From the NCBI GenBank assembly GCA_024234675.1, contig JACKNU010000001.1:62001-126000 (forward strand): 64,000 nt of DNA, read 5' to 3'. The number at the start of each line of letters is the position of its first letter. Within the stretch, counting starts at the first letter, position 1. Source of the DNA: Pseudomonadales bacterium (GTDB taxonomy: Bacteria > Pseudomonadota > Gammaproteobacteria > Pseudomonadales > Halieaceae). This document shows positions 26,401-35,185 of this stretch, in pieces. Both the position numbers and the translations under genes were made by a program. The notes under the pieces are model-generated. The model was not told where the DNA came from. It searched no databases and worked only from the letters and a program-made list of their open reading frames with translations.

Positions 26401-28353
26401 GGTATTGATGTCCAGAGCCAGGATTTCACCGTGGTGGGCGTCGGCGACATGGCGGGCGATGTCTTTGGCAATGGCATGCTGCTGTCGGAGCATATTCGCC
26501 TGCTGGCCGCTTTCAACCACCTGCATATCTTCGTGGATCCCAACCCCGACGCCGCCAGCAGTTATGCGGAGCGCCAGCGCCTGTTCGAGCTGCCGCGCTC
26601 GGGCTGGTCAGATTACGATAGCAGGCTGATTTCAGCCGGCGGCGGCGTGTTCTCGCGGGCGGCGAAGTCGATCACCATCTCCGCGGAGATGAAAGCCTGT
26701 TTCGACATTGCCGCGGACGTGCTCACGCCCAATGAGCTGATCTCCTGCATCCTCAAGGCCCCGGTGGACCTGTTGTGGAACGGCGGCATCGGCACCTACG
26801 TCAAGTCCAGTCACGAGAGCCACATGGAGGTGGGCGACAAGGCCAACGACGCCCTGCGGGTGGATGGCGATGAACTGCGCTGCCGGGTGGTCGGGGAGGG
26901 CGGCAATCTCGGCATGACGCAGCTGGGAAGAGTCGAGTACGGTCTCAACGGCGGCCGCTCCAATACCGACTTCATCGACAATGCGGGCGGCGTCGACTGC
27001 TCCGACCACGAAGTCAATATCAAGATACTGCTCAACGCGGTCGTGGCTCGCGGTGACCTCACGGAGAAACACCGCAACAGCCTGCTCGCCGAGATGACGG
27101 ACAGTGTTACCGACCTGGTGTTGGCCAATAATTACCACCAGGTGCAGGCCATCAGTATGGCGGAGTTTCAGGCGGTTGCCCGCGCCGGTGAATACCAGCG
27201 GGTTATCCGCAGCCTGGAGGATTCCGGTCGCCTCAATCGCCAGCTGGAATTCCTGCCCTCCGATGAGGAGTTACTGGACCGGAAGGTACAGGGCAAGGCA
27301 CTGACCCGGCCGGAACTGTCGGTGCTGATTTCCTACAGCAAGGCGCTGTTGAAGGAGGAACTCATAGAGTCGGACCTGGGCCGGGATCCCTTCCTGGCCC
27401 GTATGGTCGACACGGCCTTTCCCCCGCGCCTAACCGAGCAGTATGCCAGGGAGGTCAGCGAACACCGCCTGCATGCGGAAATCATGGCGACCCAACTGGC
27501 CAACGATATCGTCAACCGCATGGGCATGAGCTACATCCACCGGCAGCAGACGGCCACCGGGGCCAGCGTCGCGGATGTCGCCCGGGCTTACACCTCGGTG
27601 ATGGAAATTTTCGGCTTGCGTGAACTGTGGGCCCAGATCGAGGAGCTGGATAACAAGGTCGCGGCCGCAGTGCAGATGGAAATGATGCTGAGCATCATTC
27701 GCCTGATCAAGCGCGGGACCCGCTGGCTGTTGCGCAATCGCCGCCACCAGCTCGCGCCCACCGATTGTATCGCCGCCTACCAGCCCGGCCTGGAGCAGTT
27801 GCGGGAGGCCTACCCGGCCATGTTGCGAGGCCGGGCGGAGGAACAGTTCCAGGCGAACTTCAATAGCTTCCTGGAGGCCGGCGTCGACCGGGAGCTGGCG
27901 CAGTCGGTAGCCGCTTCCGACCACGCCTATACCGCCCTGGGTATCATGCAGGCGGCCAGTGACACCCAGGTACCGCTGCTGGAGGTTGCGCGCATGTATT
28001 TCCTGATGGGAGAACGGCTGGAACTGGACTGGTTCAGCGGCCAGATCCTCGCCTCCAAGGTCGACAACGAGTGGCAGGCCCTGGCCCGGGATACCTATCT
28101 GGAGGACCTGGAGTGGCAGCAGCGCACCCTGGCAATCGGCGCCCTGCGCCATCTCTGCGAGGATGCCAATCTGATGAAATGTGTCAGGAAGTGGGAGGCC
28201 AAGGAAGAAATGCTGTTGCTGCGCTGGCGGCAGATGCTGGCGGAGTTGCATGCCAGCCCGGCGCCGGATTTCGCGATGTTCGCGGTGGCGAACCGGGAAC
28301 TATTGGATCTCGCCCAGAGCAGCACCCTGGGTGGCGAATTGGAAGCTGGTTGA
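23488..28353 (+). CDS. gdhB: NAD-specific glutamate dehydrogenase, large (about 180 kDa) class
   Basis: Protein of 1,621 residues, the size of the Pseudomonas large-class enzymes. It oxidises glutamate to 2-oxoglutarate and ammonia with NAD. The N-terminal half carries ACT-like regulatory segments; the catalytic core lies around residues 800-1200 with KVARGGLRWSDR, IVPVGAKGGFV (catalytic Lys), YDFWLGDAFASGGSAGYDHK and GVGDMAGDVFGNGM (NAD-binding loop). The C-terminal helical region is typical of the class. No lesion is visible. The gene stands alone, ends at a hairpin shared with rmf, and is divergent from moxR. Confidence 0.96.
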   Translation: MIWDTLKNSLLSELHQRIEERAEAADRESLHNLCASFYGRFPAEDMRERSVENLYGCLYGLLRFIGTWGDTTPKVRIFNPEIQSHGWESKYTVVAVLCRGIPFCTASVRGELNRRNLTIHSLASCNLPVSRDGQGNLRAVLPDEASAQRTEAEEAVLYFEIGRHSVPAELEELRHALVEILEEVALIVDDFPAICARLAEVEQAIQLSHCVEAELRDEAAAFISWLQQAHMTMLGYEYLGVEAAGEAQQRVVLDESASLGLLRHRTTRGQSDLTSDLEHMSREELLRRQLSFSKSRIRSRVHRLTYPDYVEVKVYNAEGVVVGQHRFIGLYTSSVYTMNPKLIPILRRKVERVMEMSHLDSSDHESRELVRVLELFPRDELFQSSIQELFDTVTAVNRIQERRQTRLFVRRDPHGKFINCMVYIPRDRYTTEQREKIEHILCDAFAAEESEFTTHFSESILVRVHFVLRVDPKSRCEFDAAEIEDQIIQATLAWEDRLRNRLVEEFGEEQGERYVHELGAGFPPGYRDDFDARVAVLDIKKILRLVAGEQLAMSLYRLVEEGNEMLRLRLYHRGESLPLSDVLPILENLGLRVIKERPYGVRARDGETYWVQEFTLIYALSHDIVMDEVKDEFEDAFARIWFGRAESDCFNRLLIGTRLNWREIALLRAYARYLRQVLFPYSVEYIAETMANHLHIAGGIVELFLTRFSPVFEGDEDWRLQREQEVEKRILDSLEQVENLGEDRIIRQFVLVIKATLRTNFFQQEGDGSLKPYFSFKLRPGDIPGIPQPVPLYEIFVYSPRVEGVHLRGGKVARGGLRWSDRLEDFRTEVLGLVKAQQVKNAVIVPVGAKGGFVARQLRADMSRDEIQQEGIACYQLYIRALLDITDNRQGDQVIRPYHVVTKDDEDPYLVVAADKGTASFSDIANTISAEYDFWLGDAFASGGSAGYDHKKMGITARGAWVSVQRHFREMGIDVQSQDFTVVGVGDMAGDVFGNGMLLSEHIRLLAAFNHLHIFVDPNPDAASSYAERQRLFELPRSGWSDYDSRLISAGGGVFSRAAKSITISAEMKACFDIAADVLTPNELISCILKAPVDLLWNGGIGTYVKSSHESHMEVGDKANDALRVDGDELRCRVVGEGGNLGMTQLGRVEYGLNGGRSNTDFIDNAGGVDCSDHEVNIKILLNAVVARGDLTEKHRNSLLAEMTDSVTDLVLANNYHQVQAISMAEFQAVARAGEYQRVIRSLEDSGRLNRQLEFLPSDEELLDRKVQGKALTRPELSVLISYSKALLKEELIESDLGRDPFLARMVDTAFPPRLTEQYAREVSEHRLHAEIMATQLANDIVNRMGMSYIHRQQTATGASVADVARAYTSVMEIFGLRELWAQIEELDNKVAAAVQMEMMLSIIRLIKRGTRWLLRNRRHQLAPTDCIAAYQPGLEQLREAYPAMLRGRAEEQFQANFNSFLEAGVDRELAQSVAASDHAYTALGIMQAASDTQVPLLEVARMYFLMGERLELDWFSGQILASKVDNEWQALARDTYLEDLEWQQRTLAIGALRHLCEDANLMKCVRKWEAKEEMLLLRWRQMLAELHASPAPDFAMFAVANRELLDLAQSSTLGGELEAG

Positions 28354-28360
28354 GTGACAC

Positions 28361-28382
28361 GCGTGCGGGATCGTCCGCACGC
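28361..28382. terminator. Hairpin between convergent gdhB and rmf
   Basis: GCGTGCGG and CCGCACGC form a perfect 8-bp stem with a 6-base loop, 8 bases after the gdhB stop and 13 bases after the rmf stop on the other strand. There is no T-run on either side, so it may be only an mRNA 3' end stabiliser. Confidence 0.5.
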
Positions 28383-28394
28383 CTGTCCAGGGTT

Positions 28395-28598
28395 TCAGAC
28401 CGCGCGCATCTTGTGTACGCCGGAAACGCCGGTCAGGCCATCCCACTGGTCGCTGCGCCCTTCGCGCCAACCCGACAACCAGTTCTGGCGGTGTTCGTCA
28501 TCTTCATGGGGACAAATATCACTGCTGCGGCCGCTGACACCGGCCATGTAACCTCTATCGAATGCTCTGGTGTTCATGTCGCGCTTCTGTCTTTTCAT
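28395..28598 (-). CDS. rmf: Ribosome modulation factor
   Basis: Protein of 67 residues. MKRQKRDMNTRAFDRGYMAG, GRSSDICPHE and QNWLSGWREG line up closely with E. coli Rmf (MKRQKRDRLERAHQRGYQAG...CP...W..GWREA). Rmf promotes 100S ribosome dimers in stationary phase. The ATG at 28598 has GAGAGAG upstream; a longer in-frame reading adds unrelated residues. It is about a dozen residues longer than the E. coli protein at the C-terminus. It is convergent with gdhB and preceded by a long intergenic region. Confidence 0.92.
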   Translation of the reverse strand: MKRQKRDMNTRAFDRGYMAGVSGRSSDICPHEDDEHRQNWLSGWREGRSDQWDGLTGVSGVHKMRAV

Positions 28599-28907
28599 AT
28601 AGTCTCTCTCCGTCTCGAACGCTGCCGGAAGGGGCTTTGCAGGCCCGCGGCGCGCACCGCCGAGGGTGCTGGCGTCCAGTGGGTATGACGTGTATAAGCT
28701 CAAAATACAGCGAAGCAATACAACGATGCGTGCAGAAAGGCACCCCTGCATGAAACCAAAGCTGCCGGTCCAAGGCCACTATTGTTTGGTTCTCAATAGC
28801 GACATTCATATAACCATGTGGCGGGGGCAGGCGCCGGACCGCAGGTACCGGGCAGGCGGCACAAGCTCAATAGAAAGAAACAAATAACTCGATACTGAAA
28901 TACTATT
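28599..28907. other. Intergenic region upstream of rmf
   Basis: No gene is visible in this part of the 423-base gap between the divergent rmf and peroxiredoxin genes. It is less GC-rich than its surroundings. On the minus strand, AT-rich segments around 28690-28725 (for example TTATAC after TTGCTT) could form a weak rmf promoter, but spacing is poor. Short open frames here have no recognisable content. Confidence 0.5.
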
Positions 28908-28935
28908 TTAACTATCGTCGGCAATCCCCTATCAT
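28908..28935 (+). promoter_or_regulatory. Candidate sigma70 promoter for the peroxiredoxin gene
   Basis: TTAACT (28908-28913) and TATCAT (28930-28935) are separated by 16 bases, about 86 bases upstream of the ATG. The -10 matches at 5 of 6 positions and the -35 at 4 of 6. Several CTAT/ATA elements lie nearby, but their spacing does not fit the OxyR consensus. Confidence 0.45.
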
Positions 28936-29021
28936 GGCACCGTTGCAGTGTAGAGGCGGTTGTACCAGTGGGTACTGAGCGCCTCAACTGACAGAAATCA
29001 ACCAAGCAAAAGGAGTTTGAA

Positions 29022-29591
29022 ATGGCTATAGAACGCGTACCCAATGTAACCTTCAAGACCCGCGTACGGGACGAGTCGGTAGAGGGTCCCAACCCCTACC
29101 GCTGGGAAGACAAGACCACCCAGGACATCTTCGGTGGCAAGAAAGTGGTGGTTTTTTCTCTGCCCGGCGCTTTCACGCCTACCTGTTCCTCCAACCACCT
29201 GCCGCGGTACGACGAATTGTACGAGGAGTTCAAGGCCCAGGGTGTTGACGAGATCGTCTGCGTGTCAGTGAACGATGCCTTCGTGATGTTCCAGTGGGGC
29301 AAGCAGCAGGGCAACAAGAACATTTTTCTGCTGCCTGACGGCAACGGCGAATTCACCCGCAAGATGGGTATGCTGGTGGACAAGTCGAATGTCGGCTTCG
29401 GCATGCGCTCCTGGCGTTATTCCATGCTGGTGGACGACTGCAAGATCGAGAAGATGTTTGTCGAGGCCGATTTCGGCGACAACTGCCCCACCGACCCCTT
29501 CGAGGTCTCCGACGCCGATACCATGCTGGCCTACCTCAAGGGCAAGGAGCCCGAGGGTGTCTCAGAGCCCGTGAAGGCCTTCGAAGGCTAG
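29022..29591 (+). CDS. Prx5-type peroxiredoxin
   Basis: Thiol peroxidase of 189 residues. FSLPGAFTPTCSSNHLPRY carries the peroxidatic Cys in the Prx5/AhpE-like PGAFTPxCS motif; KQQGNKNIFLLPDGNGEFTRKMGM and MRSWRYSMLVDDCKIEKMFVE complete the domain. There is no fused glutaredoxin domain. A further Cys (GDNCPTDPFEVSDADTML) matches the conserved region of bacterial family members. AAGGAG precedes the ATG. It appears monocistronic, with its own promoter and a terminator hairpin. Confidence 0.94.
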   Translation: MAIERVPNVTFKTRVRDESVEGPNPYRWEDKTTQDIFGGKKVVVFSLPGAFTPTCSSNHLPRYDELYEEFKAQGVDEIVCVSVNDAFVMFQWGKQQGNKNIFLLPDGNGEFTRKMGMLVDKSNVGFGMRSWRYSMLVDDCKIEKMFVEADFGDNCPTDPFEVSDADTMLAYLKGKEPEGVSEPVKAFEG

Positions 29592-29619
29592 TAAGCCAGG
29601 CTGTTTCCCCGACCCAAAC

Positions 29620-29645
29620 CCCGGTCCTCGGACCGGGATTTGTTG
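29620..29645 (+). terminator. Rho-independent-like terminator after the peroxiredoxin gene
   Basis: CCCGGTCC and GGACCGGG form a perfect 8-bp stem with a 2-base loop (29620-29637), followed by ATTTGTTG. The T-run is short. It lies directly before the stop codon of the convergent acyl-CoA synthetase gene and could serve both. Confidence 0.65.
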
Positions 29646-31316
29646 CTAGTGCCAGATGACTTTCTGTTGTGAAGCGTACCACTCGTCGAGGTAGGGCGCG
29701 TATGCCTGCTCGATGGTTTCGCGCTTGATTTTCAGCGTGGGCGTCAGGAAACCGTTGGCGGTTTGCCACTCCTCGGTCACCACGGCGAGAAACTGCAGCG
29801 CCTCGTAGCCTTCGACTTTGGCATTGACCTCGTCCAGCAGGGTTGCCAGTTCCGCCGTCAGTTGTTCGCGGTACTGCGGGTCATCGATCTTCTCCCTGGT
29901 CTCCTCGCCCAGTTGCAGCACGGCGTAGCAGGCCGGCCGGCCCAGGCCCGCCACACAGGACAATTCCACATGCCCGTGGGCATTGAGCAGGTTCTCGATG
30001 GGAACCGGCGCCACATACTTGCCCTTGCTGGTTTTGAACAGCTCCTTGACCCGCCCGGTGATGCGCAGCAGGCCGTCTTCGGAGTACTCGCCGCGGTCGC
30101 CGGTCTTGAAAAAGCCGTCCGGCGTATAGCAGGCGGCGGTCATTTCCGGCTCCTTGTAATAGCCCAGCATGTCCCCCGGCGACTTGATTTCTATCTCCCC
30201 GCTGGCGCTGATACGGGTCTCGACATCGGGCCAGGCGGGACCCACGTAGCCGGGCCTGCGCCGCTCGGTGGTGGACATATGGGAATAGCTGAAGTCCTCG
30301 GACATGCCGTAGCCTTCGATGATGTGCAGGCCGAGGCTGTCGTACCACTTGATCAGGTCGGCGGGCAGTGGCGCCGAGCCGCTGCCGACCACACGGGCCT
30401 CCGCCAGGCCCAGGCCGGCGCGTACTTTCTTGCGTACGATGCTGTTTACCAGCGGTATTTTCAGCAGTCGCTGCAATTTTCCCTCGGGAAATTTCCGCAG
30501 TACGCCGGAGTGAAACTTCAGCCACAGGCGCGGCACCGAAATAAACAGGGTGGGTCGTGCCCGCTGCAGATCCTCCACGAAGGTATCCAGGCGGTCGGCG
30601 AAAAAGATATGCACCCCGGAGTAGAAGGAACTGCACTCCACCACAGCGCGCTCCATGACGTGGGCCAGCGGCAGGTAGGACAGGATGCGATCGGCCGCGG
30701 TAACCCCCAGCTCACGCCCGAAGCGCTGGCCGGGAATGGAACAGGAACTGAAGCTGTGCATGACCCCCTTGGGTCGCCCGGTGCTGCCCGAGGTGTAGCA
30801 GATGAGCGCCAGATCCCCGGGCTTGCGCGAGGGGTTGTCGCTGATGGGCTGGTGCCGGGCCATGATATCGTCCCAGCGCGGGTAGCTGGTGGCCGGTGCC
30901 AGCGGCAGAGCCACGCCCGGTAGTTCGGCGGGCACCCCCGGCTGCATCTGTTCCCAGTCGTCCAGTTTGCCGATGAATACCAGCCTGGCGTCCGAGTGCT
31001 CCAGGATGTAGCCGACAGTGTCGGCGTTCAGCGTGGGGTAGAGGGCGACCGTGGCGTGACCCGCCATCCAGATGGCGAGATCGCAGATAATGAAGTGCGC
31101 GCAGTTCTTGGAAATAAGGGCGATATGGCTGCCGGGCGGCAGCTCCAGGGAGCGCAGGTAGGCGGCCATGCGGCGGGCCTGCCCCATGGTTTCCCCCCAG
31201 GTGTAGTCCACCACCTGGCCATCGCCGGTGGGCTGCGTCAGGTAAACCCGGTCGGGGTGGTTGCGCTCCCACTCATAGGCGGCATCCAGCATGAGTTCTG
31301 ACGATACATCATTCAT
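29646..31316 (-). CDS. AMP-dependent acyl-CoA synthetase (long-chain type)
   Basis: ANL-superfamily ligase of 556 residues that activates a carboxylic acid to acyl-CoA. ICYTSGSTGRPKGVMHS is the P-loop motif, IIEGYGMSEDF the A5 region, and FKTGDRGEYSEDGLLRITGRVKELFKTSKGKYVAPVPIEN the hinge with Asp and Arg. The last segment resembles long-chain acyl-CoA synthetases rather than acetyl-CoA synthetases. The chain length cannot be predicted. It stands alone, followed upstream by an 88-base gap to glcF. Confidence 0.9.
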   Translation of the reverse strand: MNDVSSELMLDAAYEWERNHPDRVYLTQPTGDGQVVDYTWGETMGQARRMAAYLRSLELPPGSHIALISKNCAHFIICDLAIWMAGHATVALYPTLNADTVGYILEHSDARLVFIGKLDDWEQMQPGVPAELPGVALPLAPATSYPRWDDIMARHQPISDNPSRKPGDLALICYTSGSTGRPKGVMHSFSSCSIPGQRFGRELGVTAADRILSYLPLAHVMERAVVECSSFYSGVHIFFADRLDTFVEDLQRARPTLFISVPRLWLKFHSGVLRKFPEGKLQRLLKIPLVNSIVRKKVRAGLGLAEARVVGSGSAPLPADLIKWYDSLGLHIIEGYGMSEDFSYSHMSTTERRRPGYVGPAWPDVETRISASGEIEIKSPGDMLGYYKEPEMTAACYTPDGFFKTGDRGEYSEDGLLRITGRVKELFKTSKGKYVAPVPIENLLNAHGHVELSCVAGLGRPACYAVLQLGEETREKIDDPQYREQLTAELATLLDEVNAKVEGYEALQFLAVVTEEWQTANGFLTPTLKIKRETIEQAYAPYLDEWYASQQKVIWH

Positions 31317-31404
31317 TGCTTGCGGTTCTCCACGCCACGCCTGTCGCGGCTACCTGTGTCAGCTGTTGGCGCCAATATAGCAGAACCTCCACGGAAAGTT
31401 TCCG

Positions 31405-32640
31405 CTACCCGTCCCGGGAGGACCTCGCCGCGGCCGGGTCCAGCAGTTCCATCCAGTGCAGCACCGGTACGCCGGCCCCCGCCTGCAGGTGCAGCTGGCA
31501 GCCCACATTGCCGGTGGCGATGAGATCGGGGCTGTTTTCCTGCAGGGCCCGCAGCTTGCGGTCGCGCAGGCGCAATGACATGTCCGCTTCCAGTATCGAG
31601 TAGGTGCCGGCGGAGCCGCAGCAGAGGTGGCTGTCAGGGGCGGCCACCAGTTGAAAGCCGACCCTGGCCAGCAGCGCTGCTATGAGGTCGGGTTGTTTGA
31701 GGCCGTGTTGCAGGCTGCAGGGCGTATGCACCGCGACCCTGCCCACCTCGGTGGCGGCCGTCAGCGAGCCGAGGTCTTCCGCCATCAGCACCTCCCCCGC
31801 GTCCCTGGCCAGCGCCGCTACTCTGCTGGCCCTGGCGGCGTAGGCGGGATCCGCGGCCAGCAGGCGGCCGTAGTCCGCCAGCATAGCGCCGCAACCCGTG
31901 GCGGTGGAGACTATGGCCTCCGCGCCGGCCTCGATGGCGGGCCACCAGGCGTCGATATTGCGGCGCATGTCATCCAGGCCGTCCCCGTGGGCTGCCAGGT
32001 GGTAATTGACGGCGCCGCAACAGCCCGCCCGGGGCGCGCTTTGCAGGGTGATTCCCAGCTGATCGAAAACCCGGTGGGCGGCGGCGTTGGTGGCCGGCGT
32101 CGCCGCCTGTTGCACGCAACCCTGCAACAACAGCATTTTCCTGGCGTGTACCCCTGCGGGCGGCGCGGCTACGCGGACCCGGGGCGGCACTTGCGCGCGC
32201 AGTGAGCGCGGCAGCAGTGGTCGCAGCATCTGCCCCAGGCGCAGCCCCAGGGCAAACAGCGAGGGCCTGGTTATGCCCTTGCGCAGCAGCCAGCGCCAGG
32301 CAGCCTGCAGCGGAGGGCGGGGCGCGATTTCCTCGACCAGTTCGCGGCCGATGTCCAGCAGTTGCCCATACTGCATTCCCGAAGGGCAGGTGGTCTCGCA
32401 GCTGCGGCAGCTCAGGCACCGGTCCAGGTGGGTGCGGGTCTGCTCGCTGGCCTGGCCGGTTTCCAGCAATTGCTTGATCAGGTAGATACGGCCCCGGGGA
32501 CTGTCGCGTTCGTCGCGGGTGTCGAGGTAGGTTGGGCAGGTGGCCAGGCAGAAACCACAGTGCACACAGGCGCTCATGAGTTTCCCGGCCTGTGCACCCC
32601 GGTCGGTTGCGGCGAATTCCGGATGTAGCTCTAAGTGCAT
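31405..32640 (-). CDS. glcF: Glycolate oxidase iron-sulfur subunit
   Basis: Protein of 411 residues. Two 4Fe-4S motifs, CVHCGFCLATCPTY and CLSCRSCETTCPSG, are followed by two CCG-type segments (GCCGAVNYHL and CCGSAGTYSI), the typical GlcF plan. It passes electrons from the GlcD/GlcE flavoproteins to the respiratory chain during glycolate oxidation to glyoxylate. It follows glcE after 12 bases. Confidence 0.95.
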   Translation of the reverse strand: MHLELHPEFAATDRGAQAGKLMSACVHCGFCLATCPTYLDTRDERDSPRGRIYLIKQLLETGQASEQTRTHLDRCLSCRSCETTCPSGMQYGQLLDIGRELVEEIAPRPPLQAAWRWLLRKGITRPSLFALGLRLGQMLRPLLPRSLRAQVPPRVRVAAPPAGVHARKMLLLQGCVQQAATPATNAAAHRVFDQLGITLQSAPRAGCCGAVNYHLAAHGDGLDDMRRNIDAWWPAIEAGAEAIVSTATGCGAMLADYGRLLAADPAYAARASRVAALARDAGEVLMAEDLGSLTAATEVGRVAVHTPCSLQHGLKQPDLIAALLARVGFQLVAAPDSHLCCGSAGTYSILEADMSLRLRDRKLRALQENSPDLIATGNVGCQLHLQAGAGVPVLHWMELLDPAAARSSRDG

Positions 32641-32652
32641 GCCGCGCCTCGC

Positions 32653-33729
32653 TTACAACCAGCCGTACAGGCGGCCTGGATTGAATATGCCATGAGGATC
32701 GAAACTGTGCTTCAGGCGCTGCTGCAGGCGTCGACTGACCGGGTCCGGCGGGGGCTGGACTTCGGCCGTGCGATCTCCCCCCCGCACCAGGGTGGCATTG
32801 CCGCCGGCAATGGCTGCCTGCTGCTGCAGCGCCTCCAGGCGGAACTCCCCGCGCAGCCAGCGCTGGGCGCCGCACCAGTCCAGCAGCACCGGTTGCGGTG
32901 GCGACGCCAGGGTGGCCGTGGGTTTCACCGACAGCCGCCACAGGGGGGCATCACCGGCGAAAAACGGCAGTCGCAGATCCCGCAGGTCGCGCCAGAACTC
33001 ATCGCCCTCCGCCACCGCCTCGCCGCCCCAGTTGCGGGCCGTGTGGGTCACTGCCCCGGGTTCGCCAGCCAGCCGCAGGTACAGCTTCCCGTCCAGCCAG
33101 CAGGCGCCGGACAGGGGCGCGGCGCTCGCGGCGCGTTGGTTCATAGCGGTCAGCGCCTGGGCGGCCGGCATGTCATAGGCAAGGGTTATGGTGTGCTCCG
33201 CCCGGGGCAGCACCTTCAGGCTGATTTCGCTCAGCACGCCCAGGGTGCCCAGGGCGCCGGCCTGCAGACGGGACACGTCGTAGCCCGCCACATTCTTCAT
33301 GACCCTGCCGCCGAAACGCAGCATTTCGCCGCTGCCGTTTATGAGTTGCACGCCCAGTACCAGGTCCCGAACCGAGCCACGCCAGGGGCGGGCGGGCCCG
33401 GACAGGTTGCAGGCCAGCGTGCCACCGAGGGTGGCCCGGCCAGCGAACAGGGGAGGGTCGAAAGGCAACTCCTGCCCCCGTTCCGACAGCACCGCCTGCA
33501 GTGTTGCCAGGGGCGTACCGGCGCGGGCGGTCAGCACCAGTTCAGAGGGCTGGTAATCGATGATGCCGCTGTGCCCGGAGACGTCCAGCACCGGCGCCAG
33601 GCATTCGCGTCCCAGCAGCGCGCGCTTGCTGCCGCCCGCCTGGATGTACAGGGCCTGCCCGCTGGCGGCGGCATCCCGGATGCGCGCGGCGATCTCCTCC
33701 CCCTGGTCGCGATCGGGCTTGTCAGTCAT
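32653..33729 (-). CDS. glcE: Glycolate oxidase FAD-binding subunit GlcE
   Basis: Flavoprotein of 358 residues with an FAD_binding_4 region (QAGGSKRALLG...ELVLTARAGTPLATLQAVLSERGQELPFDPP, then GATLGGTLACNLSGPARPWRGSVRDLVLG and MKNVAGYDVSRL). GlcE is a truncated relative of GlcD that lacks the full catalytic region. The ATG at 33729 overlaps the glcD stop by 8 bases and gives the usual length. Confidence 0.93.
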   Translation of the reverse strand: MTDKPDRDQGEEIAARIRDAAASGQALYIQAGGSKRALLGRECLAPVLDVSGHSGIIDYQPSELVLTARAGTPLATLQAVLSERGQELPFDPPLFAGRATLGGTLACNLSGPARPWRGSVRDLVLGVQLINGSGEMLRFGGRVMKNVAGYDVSRLQAGALGTLGVLSEISLKVLPRAEHTITLAYDMPAAQALTAMNQRAASAAPLSGACWLDGKLYLRLAGEPGAVTHTARNWGGEAVAEGDEFWRDLRDLRLPFFAGDAPLWRLSVKPTATLASPPQPVLLDWCGAQRWLRGEFRLEALQQQAAIAGGNATLVRGGDRTAEVQPPPDPVSRRLQQRLKHSFDPHGIFNPGRLYGWL

Positions 33730-35185
33730 GCTGGTGCGCGGCGGGCAGGGCGCGGTATTCCTGGCAGCGCTTGAGGATTGGCACGCCCTTGCCGGGATTG
33801 AGGGTGAGGCCGGGGTCGAAGGCGTGCTTGATGTCCTCCAGCAGCGCCAGTTCACCGGGCGCGAACTGTTCCGGCATCTGCCGCAGTTTTTCCAGGCCGA
33901 CACCGTGTTCGCCGGTGATGCAGCCCCCCACCTGTACCGACAGGGAGAGGATCGCGGCGCCGAAATGTTCGGCCTTGCGCACCTCCCGGGGGTCGCTGGC
34001 GTCGAACAGGATCAGGGGGTGCAGGTTGCCGTCGCCGGCGTGGAATACGTTGGCAACCCGCAGGCCGTAGTGGTCGGACAGGCGCGCGATTTCATTGAGT
34101 ACATGGGACACCTGGCTGCGGGGTATGGTGCCGTCCATGCAGTAGTAGTCCGGCGCCAGCCTGCCCACCGCCGGAAAGGCTGATTTGCGCCCCTGCCACA
34201 GCAGTGCGCGCTGGGCTTCATCCCGGGACACCACGATCGATGTCGCGCCCAGTTCCCGGAACAGGTGTTCGACCCGGGCGGCGTTGCCCTCGACCTCCTC
34301 ACAGCTGCCGTCCACCTCGCACAGCAGCAGGGCCTCCGCATCCCGGGGATAACCGGCCCCGGCAAAGTCCTCCGCGGCCTGAATGGCCAGGCGATCCATC
34401 ATTTCCAGGCCTGCGGGAATAATACCCGCGGCGATCACCGCGCCCACCGCGTCGCCGGCGGCGGATACCGTGGGAAAGCCCGCCATCACCACCCGGGCGG
34501 CGTCGGGCGTCGGCAGCAGCCGCACCGTGACCTCCACCACGATTCCCAGCAGGCCCTCGGAGCCGGTGAGCAGGGCCAGCAGGTCGTAACCCGGGCTGTC
34601 CAGTCCCTGGCTGCCGATGGTCACCCGCTCACCCTCCACGGTGAGCAACTCCAGGGCGAGAATATTGTGCACGGTAAGGCCGTATTTCAGGCAGTGTACG
34701 CCACCGGAGTTCTCAGCCACGTTGCCGCCGATACTGCAGGCGATCTGGGAGGAGGGGTCGGGACCGTAGTACAGGCCGTGCTGCTTGACGGCGGCGGAGA
34801 TGGCCAGGTTGCTGACGCCCGGCTGGACCCTGGCGGTGCGGGCCAGGGGGTCGATCTCGAGAACGCGGTCCAGCTTGCTCAGGCCCAGCAGCACCCCCTC
34901 GGGATGTGGCATGGCGCCGGCGCACAGGCCGGTACCCGAGCCCCTGGCCACCACCGGCACCTGCAACTGGTGGCACAGTCGCAGCACCGCCTGTACCTGC
35001 TCGACAGTCTCGGGCAATACCACCAGCAGCGGCAGTTCCCGGTAGATGGTCAGGGCGTCGCATTCGAAGGGCCGTTGCGACTCGGTGGCGGCGATGATGC
35101 AGTGCGCCGGCAGCAGCGCCTGCAGGGCGGCTAACAGCGCGGCCCCGTCCAGGGGCGGACGGCTTGCCGGCACCGCGCTAGACAT
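33722..35185 (-). CDS. glcD: Glycolate oxidase FAD-linked subunit GlcD
   Basis: Flavoprotein of 487 residues, the catalytic subunit for glycolate (or D-lactate) oxidation. VVARGSGTGLCAGAMPH and IACSIGGNVAENSGGVHCLKYGLTVHNI are the FAD-binding motifs, and FHAGDGNLHPLILFD and GCITGEHGVGLEK hold the catalytic-site histidines. The ATG at 35185 overlaps the yjbQ stop by 8 bases; a longer in-frame reading is out-of-frame yjbQ sequence. Confidence 0.95.
   Translation of the reverse strand: MSSAVPASRPPLDGAALLAALQALLPAHCIIAATESQRPFECDALTIYRELPLLVVLPETVEQVQAVLRLCHQLQVPVVARGSGTGLCAGAMPHPEGVLLGLSKLDRVLEIDPLARTARVQPGVSNLAISAAVKQHGLYYGPDPSSQIACSIGGNVAENSGGVHCLKYGLTVHNILALELLTVEGERVTIGSQGLDSPGYDLLALLTGSEGLLGIVVEVTVRLLPTPDAARVVMAGFPTVSAAGDAVGAVIAAGIIPAGLEMMDRLAIQAAEDFAGAGYPRDAEALLLCEVDGSCEEVEGNAARVEHLFRELGATSIVVSRDEAQRALLWQGRKSAFPAVGRLAPDYYCMDGTIPRSQVSHVLNEIARLSDHYGLRVANVFHAGDGNLHPLILFDASDPREVRKAEHFGAAILSLSVQVGGCITGEHGVGLEKLRQMPEQFAPGELALLEDIKHAFDPGLTLNPGKGVPILKRCQEYRALPAAHQHD

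Noticed and set aside
28880..28940. Possible OxyR box upstream of the peroxiredoxin gene
   Set aside because: Several CTAT and ATA elements are present but none has the ATAG-N7-CTAT spacing; I kept only a promoter call.
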